From contig DASXHZ010000081.1 in the NCBI GenBank assembly GCA_036488085.1, positions 1 through 27,959 of the forward strand: DNA of 27,959 bases, written 5' to 3'. Of this stretch, positions 27,490 to 27,959 are shown piece after piece. Source of the DNA: DASXHZ01 sp036488085. GTDB lineage: Bacteria; Acidobacteriota; Thermoanaerobaculia; Gp7-AA8. Every line of letters begins with the position of its first letter. Positions within the stretch are counted from its first letter, which is position 1. Made by a program: the position numbers and the translations under genes. Under the pieces are notes generated by a model. It ran no database searches, was not told the origin of the DNA, and saw only the letters and a program-made list of their open reading frames with translations.

Positions 27490-27959
27490 CTACATCAGGT
27501 CGTGCATGATCTTGTCGAGGGCTTCGCGCGGGGGGCGGGTGCGCTCGAGAGGGAGGGTGTTGAGGGAGTCGTCGGTGAGGTTGAGGAGATCGATGAAGCT
27601 CTTTTTCTCGGGCTGCAGGTAGACCAGGCCCGTGAGCATGTGGTTGTCCTCGGTGGCGCGGTGGAGGCGCTGGATCGCCTGCACGGCGTTGGAGGGGTCG
27701 TAGTCCTCTTCGAGCTTCTTGAGGATGATGCGCGAGCCGTCGTGCATCTCGACCACCTTCACCTCGCCCGGCTCGTAGTCGACCGTGATCTGCTCGTACT
27801 CGGGGACGAAGCCGATCTGGTGGAGCAGCTCGTCGTTCTCCTTCGCGTACGTGTAGCTCTTGGTCGAGCCGTCGTGGTTGTTGAACGTGACGCACGGCGA
27901 GATGACGTCGATGACCGCCGTGCCGTTGTGCGCCACGGCGCCCTTGAGAATGTTCACCA
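27490..27959 (-). CDS. korB: 2-oxoacid:ferredoxin oxidoreductase beta subunit, C-terminal part
   Basis: About 156 C-terminal residues are present; the gene enters from beyond the right edge. NGTAVIDVISPCVTFNNHDG is diagnostic of the beta subunit of 2-oxoglutarate/2-oxoacid:ferredoxin oxidoreductases. The TPP-binding motif itself would lie upstream, outside the window. SYTYAKENDELLHQIGFVPE and EEDYDPSNAVQAIQRLH are the usual tail blocks. The enzyme oxidatively decarboxylates 2-oxoacids with CoA and reduces ferredoxin (TCA cycle or its reductive form). KorB rather than a PorB relative is likely from the FNNH motif, but the alpha subunit is not visible. An intrinsic terminator follows. Confidence 0.88.
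   Translation of the reverse strand, partial: VNILKGAVAHNGTAVIDVISPCVTFNNHDGSTKSYTYAKENDELLHQIGFVPEYEQITVDYEPGEVKVVEMHDGSRIILKKLEEDYDPSNAVQAIQRLHRATEDNHMLTGLVYLQPEKKSFIDLLNLTDDSLNTLPLERTRPPREALDKIMHDLM

Noticed and set aside
1..27959. Defence island, prophage, secondary-metabolite cluster or IS element with transposase
   Set aside because: No integrase, transposase, restriction, phage structural, NRPS or PKS genes are visible; the only toxin-like gene is the solitary HicA-like frame.

Overview
This is a GC-rich, densely packed chromosomal window from a Gram-negative (diderm) bacterium. Signal peptides, several lipoboxes, a LolB-like lipoprotein, a CsgG-type protein and a secretin-type N-domain protein all point to an outer membrane. 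The gene mix resembles Acidobacteriota and related uncultured lineages: a DUF4388/PATAN-J-like-TPR protein, a gluzincin fused to TolB-like repeats, a fused aroD-aroE, a KorB-type ferredoxin oxidoreductase and abundant intergenic palindromes. That assignment is inference; no rRNA, tRNA, phage, plasmid or CRISPR is visible.

Layout. 1-404 (-): 5' end of an ArnT/PMT-like membrane glycosyltransferase, divergent from a YdcH/DUF465 gene that has a perfect Shine-Dalgarno and a terminator. 973-3424 (+): psd, pssA and an Asd-like (Usg-type) gene lacking the catalytic Cys, each overlapping the next by 4 bp. 3518-4006 (+): Bcp peroxiredoxin. 4149-5913 (+): ECF sigma factor, small membrane protein and secreted secretin-N-like protein. 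5917-7080 (-): class I/II aminotransferase. 7304-8188 (+): purC. 8200-8310: structured intergenic segment, possibly an ncRNA. 8369-11209 (-): a trp-type attenuator with a 13-residue leader peptide, then aroDE and trpE. 11484-12712 (+): recO and an NTF2-like lipoprotein. 12713-20594 (-): an N-terminally short orphan HicA-like gene, alpha/beta hydrolase, DUF1835 protein, gluzincin/beta-propeller protein, ispE, LolB-like lipoprotein and TPR protein. All of these are transcribed leftward and most overlap. 20727-22184 (+): PATAN-J-TPR protein. 22181-26271 (-): HpnR-like B12 radical SAM protein, CsgG-like protein, DUF3887 protein and PhyH-like dioxygenase. 26493-26939 (+): NTF2-like protein. 26901-27296 (-): small membrane protein. 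27490-27959 (-): C-terminal part of KorB.

Functional themes are phosphatidylethanolamine synthesis (pssA makes phosphatidylserine, psd decarboxylates it), aromatic amino-acid synthesis (aroDE and trpE under leader-peptide attenuation), purine and isoprenoid housekeeping (purC, ispE), and envelope biogenesis (TPR, LolB-like and IspE in the order known from Proteobacteria).

The most notable non-coding content is a trp attenuator in front of aroDE-trpE and an unusual density of intergenic palindromes of several architectures. Four are built from 7-bp tandem units, with a different heptamer at each site. One is built from 22-bp units. Three are copies of a GTCATCC...GGATGAC terminal-inverted-repeat element. 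Two are paired REP-like hairpins, one of them inside a coding sequence. Several palindromes supply the start, stop or C-terminal codons of neighbouring genes.
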